From Vibrio proteolyticus NBRC 13287 (GTDB lineage Bacteria; Pseudomonadota; Gammaproteobacteria; Enterobacterales; Vibrionaceae), in assembly GCF_000467125.1 (NCBI RefSeq), contig NZ_BATJ01000001.1:248001-312000 (forward strand): a stretch of 64,000 nucleotides of DNA, given 5' to 3'. The notes beneath the pieces are model-generated. The model saw nothing but the letters and a program-made list of their open reading frames with translations, was not told where the DNA came from and did not search any database. The position numbers were made by a program, and so were the translations under genes. This document shows positions 1 through 9,031 of the stretch, one piece after another. Each line of letters begins with the position of its first letter. Position 1 is the stretch's first letter.

Positions 1-2
1 AT

Positions 3-1190
3 TCCGCCGAGCGTCTGGTGCATGTTTTAACCGCGAACCCACACCGCCTGATTGAAAACAACATTGCCGCCTTCGCTGTACCGACAGGAGATCTGAGTGT
101 GCCCCGATTTATTGCTGGTGATGGAAATATACCAAGACGTATTGATCTGTCGACCTACACCGCAGACAACCAATCCTGGTTCAACGCCTTCGTATTCAGC
201 CCGTTCATGTCATTGAAAATAACCGGTGAAAACCAAGATTTTTGGCTGATTCTGGATAACAAAGCGCGCTACACCATCGCCTACAAACAGTGGTTGATGA
301 CCTTCTACGCAATGCTTGTCCTGATTGGCATCACCACTCTGTTCACCCGACGCATCATCCATCGCGCGATGTCACCACTAGTGACGTTGGGCGATATGTT
401 ACACAAATTACGTCACGGCAATCTGGACATCGCCGACCCACCACGTGATGACCCTCAAGGCCTGAGTGTAATCAGCGCCAGCGTTCATGATGCGATTGCG
501 CAGCTTCATCATGTCACGACGACCCTGAACACCACGGTGGACGCCATTGCTCACGACATCCGCACGCCACTATCAAGGATCACACTTAGCGCCCAATCGG
601 CGTTAACGGATGAGAACAACGCAGACAAAACCCAACATGCCCTGGCTGACTGCGCCGAATACGCCATGCAAGCGAGTAACATGCTGACTGCATTGATGAA
701 ATTGAATGACGAACTCACTGGGAAGCAGCAAGCACAATACGAGGCCACCGACCTCCATCAGGTCATGCATACTGTAGTCAGCTGGTATGAAGATGTGGCT
801 GACGAAAAGCAGATCGAATTGCGCGTTACCACCGACGAAGCACTGGTAGTACAGTCTGATCCGGACAAACTGACCCAAGTGCTGGTGAACCTGGTTGATA
901 ATGCCATCAAGTACACACAGCCTGGCGGTCAGGTTACGCTCAGCGCCCAACGTACCGACGATAACCAGATAAAGATTCAGGTCACGGACACCGGAATCGG
1001 TATCGCCCCCCAATATCAGGCTCTGATCTTTGAGCGTCTGTATCGTGTGGATACAAGCCGCAGTAATGTTGAGGGTTATGGCCTCGGACTTTCTCTCGCC
1101 AGAGCGATGACCGAGAATTTAGGTGGTCAGTTGAAGTTGGCGTCGCAGATTAATCAGGGTTCCGTGTTCACCATCCTATTGGATCAATAA
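3..1190 (+). CDS. Sensor histidine kinase, 5'-truncated by window edge
   Basis: The frame is open to the left edge, so the true start and the first membrane segment lie outside the window. Visible parts: the end of a periplasmic sensor region, a membrane segment (WLMTFYAMLVLIGITTLF), a HAMP-like linker, a HisKA helix with the phospho-acceptor in AIAHDIRTPLSRI (about residue 179 counted from a GTG at 18), then HATPase boxes N (QVLVNLVDNAIKYT), G1 (VTDTGIGI) and G2 (GYGLGLSLA). It should autophosphorylate on His and pass phosphate to a response regulator, probably encoded just upstream. The ligand is not evident. It is followed by a convergent beta-lactamase gene, which does not by itself link the two. 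Confidence 0.9.
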   Translation, partial: SAERLVHVLTANPHRLIENNIAAFAVPTGDLSVPRFIAGDGNIPRRIDLSTYTADNQSWFNAFVFSPFMSLKITGENQDFWLILDNKARYTIAYKQWLMTFYAMLVLIGITTLFTRRIIHRAMSPLVTLGDMLHKLRHGNLDIADPPRDDPQGLSVISASVHDAIAQLHHVTTTLNTTVDAIAHDIRTPLSRITLSAQSALTDENNADKTQHALADCAEYAMQASNMLTALMKLNDELTGKQQAQYEATDLHQVMHTVVSWYEDVADEKQIELRVTTDEALVVQSDPDKLTQVLVNLVDNAIKYTQPGGQVTLSAQRTDDNQIKIQVTDTGIGIAPQYQALIFERLYRVDTSRSNVEGYGLGLSLARAMTENLGGQLKLASQINQGSVFTILLDQ

Positions 1191-1224
1191 ACACTCATGC
1201 TCGCCAACCGCGGACATGAGTGTT
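1190..1224. terminator. Hairpin between histidine kinase and ampC
   Basis: A 10-bp inverted repeat (AACACTCATG / CATGAGTGTT) with a 15-base loop sits between the convergent kinase and ampC genes. There is no clear T-tract on either side, so termination is only plausible. Confidence 0.4.
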
Positions 1225-1249
1225 CAAACGTTATCGACCCTGGTTGCGC

Positions 1250-2407
1250 TTACTGCTCTAATCCTGCCTGCAGAATATGGAATGCCGCTTTCACTCGTTC
1301 CTGATTTGGGTAGTTTTTATTGGCAAGAATCACGATACCCGCTTCTTTGCTTGGAATGTAGACCACGTAGGCACCAAATCCGCCGGTCGAGCCTGTTTTG
1401 TTGACCCATACCTCGTTCGTCGGTGGTGTCGGCGGCATGTTGATCTGAATTGGTTGAGGCTTAATGACCACATCCGTCGAATTTCCTTCCAAAAGGGCAT
1501 TGAGTATGCTGGGATACGGGTACATCTCCCATGCTAAACCTTGCGTAAAAGTACGGGACTGATAGAAGCCGGTTCGGTTATTGACCAGTGCCTGCTGCAT
1601 ATCAGGTGCGACCACGGCCAACCCCAGATTGGCTTTGATGTACTGTACCATGTCCGAACTGCTGGACTTGACCCCATACGCCTCTGCATCCAGTACACCC
1701 GGATTCACTCTCACGGCTTCGCCGTTCGCGTTATAACCAAATGCATACTCTTTCATTTTATTATCCGGCACATTGATGTAGGTATTGGACATACTCAGTG
1801 CTGGAAACACATTTTTTTCCATAACGGACGCGTAGTCCTCTTTCAGGCTTAACGCGGCGATATAGCCAAACAGACCGATACTGGGGTTCGAATAGAGCCT
1901 TTTAGTGTTTCTTGGGTACACTTCGCCCCAATTCCGATAGTACTGAACCATATCCTGATTGTTTTTCACCGCATCTGGAAACTGCAACGGTAACCCGCCT
2001 GCGAGGTACGTTCCTAACTCTTGCAAGGTTCGCGCACCGATGGTGCTGCCTTTCAGTTCTGGCATGTGTTGCTCCGCCGTATCCGTTAACGACAGTTGCC
2101 CCTTCACCTGCGCGTAGCTCGCCAGCGTGGCTGCGAATGTTTTGCTGACCGAACCCAACTCAAAAATCGTCGCTTCAGACACAGGCTGGTTTTGCGCTTT
2201 GTCAGCCACACCGTAATTGTAAAAATACGCCTTCCCCTCAATGACAACACCAAACGCCATACCCGGAATATGATAGTTCTGCATCAATGCTTGAGCCTGT
2301 TTGTCGACCTCGTTTTTTAGTTTTTCTCCCACGCCAGCCGCGTTAACGACAGGCGCAAACAACATAGCCAGAGCTATTGCATTGATGGTTAGTTTTCTCA
2401 CACACAT
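1250..2407 (-). CDS. ampC: Class C beta-lactamase (AmpC)
   Basis: Periplasmic serine beta-lactamase hydrolysing cephalosporins. The 385-residue product has an N-terminal signal peptide (MCVRKLTINAIALAMLFAPVVNA), the nucleophile motif SVSK (residues 86-89), the class C motif YSN (172-174) and KTG (337-339). The ATG at 2407 is chosen because GGAGAGG lies just upstream; an in-frame TTG six codons earlier would consume that ribosome site. It is divergent from an AmpR-type gene, the classic inducible arrangement in which AmpR senses cell-wall muropeptides. The family is certain; the resistance spectrum cannot be read from sequence. Confidence 0.96.
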   Translation of the reverse strand: MCVRKLTINAIALAMLFAPVVNAAGVGEKLKNEVDKQAQALMQNYHIPGMAFGVVIEGKAYFYNYGVADKAQNQPVSEATIFELGSVSKTFAATLASYAQVKGQLSLTDTAEQHMPELKGSTIGARTLQELGTYLAGGLPLQFPDAVKNNQDMVQYYRNWGEVYPRNTKRLYSNPSIGLFGYIAALSLKEDYASVMEKNVFPALSMSNTYINVPDNKMKEYAFGYNANGEAVRVNPGVLDAEAYGVKSSSSDMVQYIKANLGLAVVAPDMQQALVNNRTGFYQSRTFTQGLAWEMYPYPSILNALLEGNSTDVVIKPQPIQINMPPTPPTNEVWVNKTGSTGGFGAYVVYIPSKEAGIVILANKNYPNQERVKAAFHILQAGLEQ

Positions 2408-2551
2408 TGAAGTGAACCTCTCCAATTATAACTGTTACTTATTGATTTTTAATATATATCACTCTAGAAACACACCAATCGTAAGGATAGACGTATCAGA
2501 GAACAATATGTTAAAACTAAACTCAGCCATAAGTTAAACTAAGATCTAATC
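2408..2551. promoter_or_regulatory. ampC-ampR divergent control region
   Basis: This 144-base gap separates the divergent ampC and ampR starts and must hold both promoters. It contains two related direct segments, GTTAAAACTAAACTC near 2510 and GTTAAACTAAGATCT near 2534, close to the ampR start; these could be LysR-type binding half-sites. The operator assignment is inferred from the arrangement, not from a matched consensus. Confidence 0.5.
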
Positions 2552-3424
2552 ATGAACATCACACATCTACCGTTGAATGCCCTGAGGGCATTTCTTATCT
2601 CTGCTAAGCATTTGAACTTCACCAAAGCCGCTATCGAGCTCTGTGTCACGCAGGCGGCGATCAGTCAGCAGGTTAAGATGTTGGAACAGCAACTGGGGGG
2701 AGCGCTGTTTTATCGTCTTCCGCGGGGATTAGCGCTGACCGATGAAGGAATGATGTTATTGCCGGTGGTTAAAAATGCGTTTGACAGTATGACCGATACG
2801 CTAGAAATGCTTGAACAAGGAATTCACCGAGAAGTGGTCAGTGTTGGTGCGGTGGGCACCTTCGCTCTGAACTGGTTGCTCCCAAGAATCAAAGACTTCA
2901 ATGAACGTTTTCCCTATATCGATGTCAGAATCTCGACCAACAACAACGTGGCGGATCCCGTGTCCGAAGGGCTGGACTTCTTTATTCGTTATGGCAAAGG
3001 CAGATGGCATGCGACCGAAGCAGAGCATTTGTTTCCTGCCCCTTTAACCGTGCTTTGCAACAAAACGATCGGCCATCACTTAGAGAAACCGCAGGACATT
3101 CTGGGCTACACCTTGCTGCGTTCATACAATCCTGAGGAGTGGGCGTTGTGGTTTCAACAAGCCCATATACCGCTACCTAAGTCCAGACTCAACAGCATCA
3201 CCTTTGATTCATCCGTTTCGATGATTGAAGCCGCAGTTCAGGGATTCGGAATTGCATTAGCGCCTCCCGTTATGTTTGAAAAAACACTCATGGAAGAGAA
3301 GCTCATCCAACCCTTCGATATCTTTCTCGACAACGGCTCCTACTGGCTAACAAAACTCCAAAGTCAAACTGAGACCAAAGCGCAAACCCTATTCAAGCAG
3401 TGGCTCCTGGAGTATCGCGGATAG
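2552..3424 (+). CDS. ampR: AmpR-type LysR regulator of ampC
   Basis: A 290-residue LysR-type regulator: N-terminal winged helix-turn-helix (NALRAFLISAKHLNFTKAAIELCVTQAAISQQVKMLE) and a two-lobed effector domain. The segment VGAVGTFALNWLLPRIKDF, about 20 residues after the linker helix, is typical of AmpR. Divergent position next to ampC supports the assignment. AmpR family members repress or activate ampC depending on bound UDP-MurNAc-pentapeptide or anhydro-muropeptides. No ampD or ampG lies in the window. Confidence 0.88.
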   Translation: MNITHLPLNALRAFLISAKHLNFTKAAIELCVTQAAISQQVKMLEQQLGGALFYRLPRGLALTDEGMMLLPVVKNAFDSMTDTLEMLEQGIHREVVSVGAVGTFALNWLLPRIKDFNERFPYIDVRISTNNNVADPVSEGLDFFIRYGKGRWHATEAEHLFPAPLTVLCNKTIGHHLEKPQDILGYTLLRSYNPEEWALWFQQAHIPLPKSRLNSITFDSSVSMIEAAVQGFGIALAPPVMFEKTLMEEKLIQPFDIFLDNGSYWLTKLQSQTETKAQTLFKQWLLEYRG

Positions 3425-3434
3425 TGAACGGGTA

Positions 3435-3800
3435 TTAATCCTGAAACGTCCAGCTGTCAGCGCCATCAAAATAGCGGACATCGATGTTCGCCACCTCTCC
3501 GGGGTCAAACATCCGATAGTTCACCGCCAGACGATCACTATCCCACGCTTCCGTTGCGGTGTAGTGCGTCACACAACCGCACTGATTACAATGTTTAAAG
3601 CTAATGCATTTGTCGCCATGTTCGTAACTGCCCAGACCAAACTGCCCGATATCCACCTGGACCTCATTGCAAGTCAGGTACCCCCACAATGCGCCATAGC
3701 GGTGGCAGATCGAGCAGTTGCAACTGGTTGTGGTCTCGGTTAAACGTGGAATGGTCAACGTGACGTTGCCGCAATGGCATTTCCCTGTATACATAGTCAT
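3435..3800 (-). CDS. GFA-fold (formaldehyde-activating/CENP-V-like) protein
   Basis: A 121-residue protein of the glutathione-dependent formaldehyde-activating fold, with zinc-ligand cysteine clusters CHCG near the N-terminus, CNCSIC around residues 27-32 and CNQCGC near residue 72. Most members have unknown substrates, so no reaction is assigned. Two in-frame ATG codons exist (3800 and 3794); AGGA sits five bases before the second, which may be the real start. Immediately upstream lies a tandem heptamer repeat. It is tail-to-tail with ampR. Confidence 0.75.
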   Translation of the reverse strand: MTMYTGKCHCGNVTLTIPRLTETTTSCNCSICHRYGALWGYLTCNEVQVDIGQFGLGSYEHGDKCISFKHCNQCGCVTHYTATEAWDSDRLAVNYRMFDPGEVANIDVRYFDGADSWTFQD

Positions 3801-3802
3801 CC

Positions 3803-3836
3803 TGGTTATTGGTTATTGGTTATTGGTTATTGGTTT
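3803..3836. repeat. Tandem heptamer repeat (TGGTTAT)4 plus partial unit
   Basis: Four perfect copies of TGGTTAT followed by TGGTTT lie directly before the start of the GFA-fold gene. On the gene's strand the unit reads ATAACCA. The location overlaps the expected leader or promoter of that gene, where slippage would change spacing. Confidence 0.95.
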
Positions 3837-3887
3837 AGAATACTGTCGCAGCCCCCTCTTGTGGAACAGAAATAAGGGAGCACTGAG

Positions 3888-5936
3888 TTAATGATCAGCC
3901 AACTCTTGTGGCGTCATATTCGCGGTTGATAATGGCAATAACGCACATCGCAAACGCCAGACCATGCTGGCCAACATTCGATATTCCGAGCTGTGATGTG
4001 TGACCAGCCCGTCTGTCATTGCCTTTAATCGTGCCACCAGCTCGTCGATTTGTTTGCGATCATAAGCGTCGCGAATAATCACCTTACTCACCTCCGCCAT
4101 GACCTGGCGTTTGGCTTCCTGAAGTACAGGATCGCGAGAATGCCAACGCCGTAAACACCACAAAACATGATCAACATTGATCATCACAACGCCCCAGCGT
4201 AAAACCCACTTCCTGACGGTCATGTCCTTACGTTGCAACGCGAGGTTGACGTGCTGGTAAATAAACGCCGCAAAATGCTCTTCATTCATTCGTGGTCTTG
4301 CCCTCAACTGACCACTAAACTGACGACGAATAATATCAATGATAGAAGCTCCCCACTCTTTGTCTTTGTGAGGCTGGACGAGCGCAAATGACAGCAGCGC
4401 CAGACACGGACCAAGAGACATCGCCAATACCGAATTCAGGTACGACTGGACATCGTAGACTGGCGGATCGGTAATCATCAGCAATGAACCTAACATCACG
4501 ATAAGAAACAGCATAAAAGCCTTGTTCTTTGGCTCGGCCAACCCTTCGAGCAGCTTCATCGTCACCAGTAAAGGAAACAGCAGCATTAGAAACACACTCA
4601 AGTCATAGACGTGCACTAATACGAGAAACTTGAAGAAAAAGCAGAACACCGCCAGCACCAGAATGGCCTTAATCGCTGGCGCAATCACCAAATGTGGGTA
4701 CGGGCGGGTACAGAACATAATGCACATCATGGCTGCCAGCGACATGAATGAGCTGCCTTTGTCCCATTGTGTGCCGATAACAAACGCGCAAGATACGACA
4801 ATCACAGCAAACGTGCGCAGCGCGTTATAACCCGCCTGTTTGTGCTCAATAATGTCTTCAACTCGGGTGCCTTTGGGAGGCTCAGCGCGAAGCTTTGAGG
4901 CTTGCGGTGCATTAAGGTGCTTTAGCCAACGCAGATAACTGAACTGCAATTGCTGAAAATGTTGCAAGCGTTCCCAGATCGTATAGTAACGATGATCGTT
5001 GCGTGCGTCGGGATACATTTTCGCCAATACGCGCGCCACCTGGTAACGACACGGTTCAGGCTGTTTGAGTAAATCCAGATACTCCCGGACATGGCTTCTG
5101 AGGCTCTCTGGTTTCTCTTCCCAATCAATAAAAAAGCGCCGCATTGCCGTCAACTGCGAGTGCATCCGAAACAATAAATGCATCAGATAATTCAGTACTG
5201 CTTTATTACGCCGGGACTCCAGATTTCCCCACAGCGCCTGAACCCGAAGCAGATTGACCGACATGATTCTGCCGACAAACCCCAACAGGACGGAGACCGC
5301 TTTGTCGCTTTCCTTTTCACGCCACATCTCGATGGCGTGATCCAGCAGTTGCGAACGCATTGCACTTAAAGCCTGGTGCAATTTGAGTTTGTCGTTCGAT
5401 GAATCTGGCATAATCGCCAGCATCAACGCAGAGCAGACAATGCCTACGATCACTTCGCTGATCCGCCAATTGGTGGTGTAATACAAAGATTCCAGCCCGA
5501 CACTGTTGATCGAGCTGAACAGCACTAACGAGCTGGTGTACCCCATGATAGCGATGCCGTAGGCGTTGTCCCGAACCTGAATCGAAGACACGTAAGACAC
5601 CAGCGCCAGCCAGGACGCAGCGCAGAATACCAAAAGCCAGGGTTCATTCATGGTCCAGCCCGCGATGATCATCGCCATCACTCCACCAACGACCGTAGCG
5701 ACGATCCGCGCGAGTGAACGCGTCAATAAGCTGCCTGTTGTGGACTGACGCAGCACCGCCACCGTGGCCATCGACCAGTAAGGCTGTTGCAACTGAAAGT
5801 AAAATGCGACCGCCAATGCCAGACACATTCCGATTGCAATCCTCAGACTACTGCGCCACAAATCCGGACTGGCAGCCCCCCAAGGCGTATTTCGCCAGGG
5901 CAGCTTTTGAAACACGGTAGCTAACGCCTTATTCAT
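3888..5936 (-). CDS. aaeB: AaeB-like inner-membrane efflux subunit (FUSC family)
   Basis: A 682-residue membrane protein of the fusaric-acid-resistance / aromatic acid exporter family: an N-terminal hydrophobic block (about residues 20-180), a soluble middle region, a second hydrophobic block (about 370-510) and a cytoplasmic C-terminal part. With the membrane-fusion protein upstream it should export aromatic carboxylic acids or similar weak acids. The start at 5936 overlaps the aaeA stop as ATGA, indicating translational coupling; upstream in-frame codons would extend into aaeA. The substrate is inferred by family only. Confidence 0.87.
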   Translation of the reverse strand: MNKALATVFQKLPWRNTPWGAASPDLWRSSLRIAIGMCLALAVAFYFQLQQPYWSMATVAVLRQSTTGSLLTRSLARIVATVVGGVMAMIIAGWTMNEPWLLVFCAASWLALVSYVSSIQVRDNAYGIAIMGYTSSLVLFSSINSVGLESLYYTTNWRISEVIVGIVCSALMLAIMPDSSNDKLKLHQALSAMRSQLLDHAIEMWREKESDKAVSVLLGFVGRIMSVNLLRVQALWGNLESRRNKAVLNYLMHLLFRMHSQLTAMRRFFIDWEEKPESLRSHVREYLDLLKQPEPCRYQVARVLAKMYPDARNDHRYYTIWERLQHFQQLQFSYLRWLKHLNAPQASKLRAEPPKGTRVEDIIEHKQAGYNALRTFAVIVVSCAFVIGTQWDKGSSFMSLAAMMCIMFCTRPYPHLVIAPAIKAILVLAVFCFFFKFLVLVHVYDLSVFLMLLFPLLVTMKLLEGLAEPKNKAFMLFLIVMLGSLLMITDPPVYDVQSYLNSVLAMSLGPCLALLSFALVQPHKDKEWGASIIDIIRRQFSGQLRARPRMNEEHFAAFIYQHVNLALQRKDMTVRKWVLRWGVVMINVDHVLWCLRRWHSRDPVLQEAKRQVMAEVSKVIIRDAYDRKQIDELVARLKAMTDGLVTHHSSEYRMLASMVWRLRCALLPLSTANMTPQELADH

Positions 5937-6790
5937 TGAGGAGTGACAACCACAGTGCAACTGGTGCCGACAACCAACAGGGCGTGTGCAGGTAACGTAT
6001 TCAGTTTAATGCGAACCGGCACGCGCTGCGCCAGCCGAATCCAGGGAACATTGGTCTTAACGGACGGAATGAGTGAACTGGCGCTGTCGACACTCTGGTC
6101 AGCAATCGCCCGGCCGATACTTTCCACCACACCAGTCAGGGTTTCATCGTTGCTGTATAACGTAATTTTGGCTCTATCGTTTACCTGAATGTGGCTAAGC
6201 TTGGTCTCTTCAAAATAACCGGTGACATAAAATGATTCGCTATCGACCAGCGCCACCAGTGACTCTCCCACTTGGGTGTAGTGGCCCTGACGCACTTTAA
6301 GGTTGGTCACGTAGCCATCGGTTGGAGCCACAACCTGACTTCTTTCCAGTGACCAAGTGGCATGGTCTACTGCACTTTGCGCCTCTGCAACAGCGGCTTT
6401 TGCCGCCAGCGCGTCATTGATCGCATCATCAATACTCTCAGCCGGTATGGTGCCCGATGGCATGTTTCTGCGCCGCTTGGCAATGTGTTCCGCTTTGATT
6501 TGTTCCGCTGTCGCACGTTGCAACGAGGCTTTCGCCTGTTCCAGAGCAATCTGATAAGGCTGGGGATCGATAACAAACAAGATATCTCCCCGCTTTACCA
6601 GTTGATTATCTTTTACCCGGACTTCCGTAACTTTACCGGCGATGTCAGAAGAGATACTGACGATGTCGGCATTGATCTTCCCATCCCTCGTCCAAGGCGC
6701 CGCCATGTAGTAATGCCAAATCCACTGTGCCATGAAAATCGCGATGAGCGTTAAAACTATGGTTAAGCCGTAACGTTTAATGAATTGCAA
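5933..6790 (-). CDS. aaeA: AaeA-like periplasmic adaptor (HlyD/MFP family)
   Basis: A 285-residue membrane-fusion protein: one N-terminal membrane anchor (YGLTIVLTLIAIFMAQWIW), a lipoyl-like half-motif, a helical hairpin rich in Ala/Gln/Arg (about residues 80-150), the second lipoyl half (APTDGYVTNLKVRQGHYTQVG) and a beta-barrel domain. It bridges AaeB to the outer membrane or periplasm. The start is a TTG preceded by GAGGGA seven bases upstream, 10 bases after the aaeX stop; no better ATG fits the family N-terminus. It overlaps aaeB by four bases. Confidence 0.9.
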   Translation of the reverse strand: MQFIKRYGLTIVLTLIAIFMAQWIWHYYMAAPWTRDGKINADIVSISSDIAGKVTEVRVKDNQLVKRGDILFVIDPQPYQIALEQAKASLQRATAEQIKAEHIAKRRRNMPSGTIPAESIDDAINDALAAKAAVAEAQSAVDHATWSLERSQVVAPTDGYVTNLKVRQGHYTQVGESLVALVDSESFYVTGYFEETKLSHIQVNDRAKITLYSNDETLTGVVESIGRAIADQSVDSASSLIPSVKTNVPWIRLAQRVPVRIKLNTLPAHALLVVGTSCTVVVTPQ

Positions 6791-6800
6791 TTGGATTCCC

Positions 6801-7007
6801 TCACAACATCAAAATTTTCAGACTCGCAGCCAGGCTGATGATAAAAAGTGACAAGTCAGCCAGTGACGGATGCCAGATATGGCCAGAGTGCAGAACAGGT
6901 CGGAGTATTTGATGTAACACGGCCCAAATCAACAGGCCAAGCAACACAACTCTCAGGAAAGGTGGAAGGTAAATAGAATCGGCTAAAATGACTTCGTTAA
7001 ACCCCAT
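6801..7007 (-). CDS. aaeX: AaeX-like small membrane protein (DUF1656)
   Basis: A 68-residue inner-membrane protein with two hydrophobic segments (PFLRVVLLGLLIWAVLHQIL and LADLSLFIISLAASLKILML), matching DUF1656 proteins that head aae-type operons. The ATG at 7007 has a strong AAGGAGG five bases upstream, which rules out a 14-codon longer reading. First gene of aaeXAB. No aaeR regulator is adjacent. Confidence 0.85.
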   Translation of the reverse strand: MGFNEVILADSIYLPPFLRVVLLGLLIWAVLHQILRPVLHSGHIWHPSLADLSLFIISLAASLKILML

Positions 7008-7136
7008 CCATACCTCCTTAAAAGAATTATCATACGCCAAAGTTTGCAAGCTGCACTCAATATTTTGTCTTTAATTACTATAGCTTACTGAGCATGATAA
7101 GAGACGATGCACCACATTCATCGCCCAAATAACAAC

Positions 7137-7160
7137 AAAGCCCTCAATTGAGGGCTTTGT
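7137..7160 (-). terminator. Intrinsic terminator after SPOR lipoprotein gene
   Basis: Perfect inverted repeat AAAGCCCTCAATTGAGGGCTTT, with T-rich sequence following on the minus strand, about 50 bases after the lipoprotein stop. Confidence 0.75.
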
Positions 7161-7209
7161 ATGATAATGCTGCATCCACCTGACCAGCAAACATCGATTA
7201 AGCGGGTGA

Positions 7210-7614
7210 TCAACGCATCCGGACGACGTTCGTCTGTTGCTTACGTTTCATTTCAGCAAAACTGATCACAAAGGGCTGAGACTGCTTCACTTTGCCCGGT
7301 AGCGATGAAAGCGCGTTGTATGCCTCTTGCTTGGTTGCGAAATCGCCTACCGTAACGGTATACCAGCGTGTACCCCGGCTCGCTTTCCAGTTTACCCATA
7401 CCGGATGTTTTGGGTCGATATAGCGGATGTAATCTTTTACATCCTTTTCTTGTCTCAGCGCCAGGACCTGCATGGTGTAATGGTTGGGATTAAGGTAGCC
7501 ATACGCATCTTCAGACGACATCACACCGACACACTCCCGGTTGTCCGCCACTGAATGAGGACTGACACACCCTGCCAGCATGAACGCTGCCGCTAAAGCT
7601 AAGATCTTACGCAC
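7210..7614 (-). CDS. Lipoprotein with SPOR-like domain
   Basis: A 134-residue protein with a lipoprotein signal (MRKILALAAAFMLAGC, lipobox LAGC) and a C-terminal SPOR-like fold: YTMQVLALRQEKDVKDYIR followed by WYTVTVGDFATKQEAYNAL. SPOR domains bind peptidoglycan with denuded glycan strands at division sites, so an envelope or septal role is likely. The start is GTG with AGGAG six bases upstream. It stands alone between terminators. Confidence 0.8.
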   Translation of the reverse strand: MRKILALAAAFMLAGCVSPHSVADNRECVGVMSSEDAYGYLNPNHYTMQVLALRQEKDVKDYIRYIDPKHPVWVNWKASRGTRWYTVTVGDFATKQEAYNALSSLPGKVKQSQPFVISFAEMKRKQQTNVVRMR

Positions 7615-7768
7615 TGTATACTCCTGTGTTATTGCATCTCTAGGAGTACACAGGCGACCAGTGGTCGGAGTTCAATAAATCTCTCAGGCGAGGTTGATGA
7701 AATCTTACCCGTTCAGCCAGCAGAATAACCAACACCCGCCGATGGATAACTGTCAGAAAGTCAAAAGC

Positions 7769-7786
7769 CGCCTAGACAGGCGGCCA
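7769..7786 (-). terminator. Intrinsic terminator after ydcH-like gene
   Basis: GCCGCCTGTCTAGGCGGC on the minus strand, followed by TTTTGACTTT, directly after the small DUF465 gene. Confidence 0.8.
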
Positions 7787-7809
7787 ATGAGAGATACTAC
7801 CCTGCGTCA

Positions 7810-8052
7810 CTATTTGCCGTTGACCAGATGACGATGAAGCGTATCTTTTAACTCTGCGCGCTCCATTTTAAGCTGGTTCATGGCCCTGTCGTCGATAGGA
7901 GCCCCTCTTAGTTCAAGAACCCGTATCTCTTTATCCAGAGCATCATAGTGTTTGGCATTTTGAGCAAAGCTTTCGTCAAGTTTACAAAGCTCAGTGATGG
8001 TATCCAGATGTTCTGGAAATTCGTGAGTCAGTGAGTGATTTTCGCCTAACAT
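7810..8052 (-). CDS. YdcH family (DUF465) small protein
   Basis: An 80-residue, helix-rich, charged protein beginning MLGENHSLTHEFPEHLDTI, the characteristic N-terminus of the YdcH/DUF465 family, followed by LDKEIRVLE and a second helix ending LKDTLHRHL. A short coiled coil is likely. The family has no settled function. GAGGT precedes the ATG by five bases. Monocistronic. Confidence 0.9.
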   Translation of the reverse strand: MLGENHSLTHEFPEHLDTITELCKLDESFAQNAKHYDALDKEIRVLELRGAPIDDRAMNQLKMERAELKDTLHRHLVNGK

Positions 8053-8200
8053 ATCTACCTCTTTTAACCGTTCAGATAAATGGAAGGGATGGTTATCTCA
8101 TCAATCAATGTAGCACTTGATCACGGAATATGATGCCAACTCAGGCATGAAAGCAGGACAAAAAATCGTCAATTTTAGACATTGAGACGTCAGCGTCAGG

Positions 8201-9016
8201 TTAAACGAAATGAGACTGATAGTATTTCGGTGTGACCGCCACTTTACGTTTAAACTGGCGTTGAAAGTGCGCTTGATCAGAGAACCCCAGAGACAGCGCC
8301 ACGCCCGCGATGTCTTGACCTCGTTTCAGTAACACCTTAGAGCGTTTGATTTTCTCATCCATCAGATAGGCATGCGGTGACAAACCAAAATGGTGTTGAA
8401 ACGCCCTCAACAGTTGGTAACGGCTCATGTTGGCCTCCTCAGCGAGTTCACTAAGTTGATGCGCAGAATCGAGTTCATCCAGCAATTTATCACGCACTCT
8501 TTGTATGCCCGGTACATCTAACGGAACCTGTGTCCGAGATACATCTTTGAGCTGGAAGCTGCGCGCAATAAACCGGAACAACTGGCTCTCTGCGGTCAAC
8601 CGATCACTCTCTGAATGTAAGGCTGAAAACAAGTTGAGAAAGTCTTGTTTGAGGTACGGATTACGCTCCAGATCGTAGCGAAATGGCTGGTAGTCAAATG
8701 ATACATCATCCAACACCTCCTGTTGGCACTCTCCCATTTTGCGAGTATCGACAAACAACATCCGGTAAGACCAAAGCCCTTGATGCGGATTGCACGCATG
8801 TACATCCGCAGGGTTAATCGTGACAATGTCACCTTTTCCGATGGTATGCCGCCTGCCGCGATTGAGATACAGGGCCTCGCCCTGATCGATGATTCCGAAA
8901 GAAAACTCATCGTGTGAATGAGCCTCGTAACACGCCGAACTGTTGTCAGCGACCCGCAACTCAACCCAAGGCAACTGCGTACTTAGCTTGAAATGGGCAC
9001 TCCGGTCCTTTTTCAT
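8201..9016 (-). CDS. AraC family regulator (cupin sensor)
   Basis: A 271-residue regulator: N-terminal cupin-like AraC-binding domain with HSHDEFSFGIIDQG (about residues 33-46), and a C-terminal double helix-turn-helix (LSELAEEANMSRYQLLRAFQHHFGLSPHAYL and DIAGVALSLGFSDQAHFQRQFKRKVAVTPKYY). It lies 15 bases after the LysE-type exporter on the same strand, so exporter and regulator are probably cotranscribed. The ligand, perhaps an amino acid given the partner, is inferred. Confidence 0.88.
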   Translation of the reverse strand: MKKDRSAHFKLSTQLPWVELRVADNSSACYEAHSHDEFSFGIIDQGEALYLNRGRRHTIGKGDIVTINPADVHACNPHQGLWSYRMLFVDTRKMGECQQEVLDDVSFDYQPFRYDLERNPYLKQDFLNLFSALHSESDRLTAESQLFRFIARSFQLKDVSRTQVPLDVPGIQRVRDKLLDELDSAHQLSELAEEANMSRYQLLRAFQHHFGLSPHAYLMDEKIKRSKVLLKRGQDIAGVALSLGFSDQAHFQRQFKRKVAVTPKYYQSHFV

Positions 9017-9031
9017 GAATCATCCTTGTGT

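Noticed and set aside
603..1013. A 136-codon minus-strand frame inside the histidine kinase
   Set aside because: It is a shadow of a gene with clear kinase motifs on the plus strand and has no ribosome site.
3803..3836. Reading the heptamer repeat as a CRISPR-like or origin iteron array
   Set aside because: Units are 7 bases with no spacers, and no DnaA-type boxes, rep gene or cas gene is nearby.
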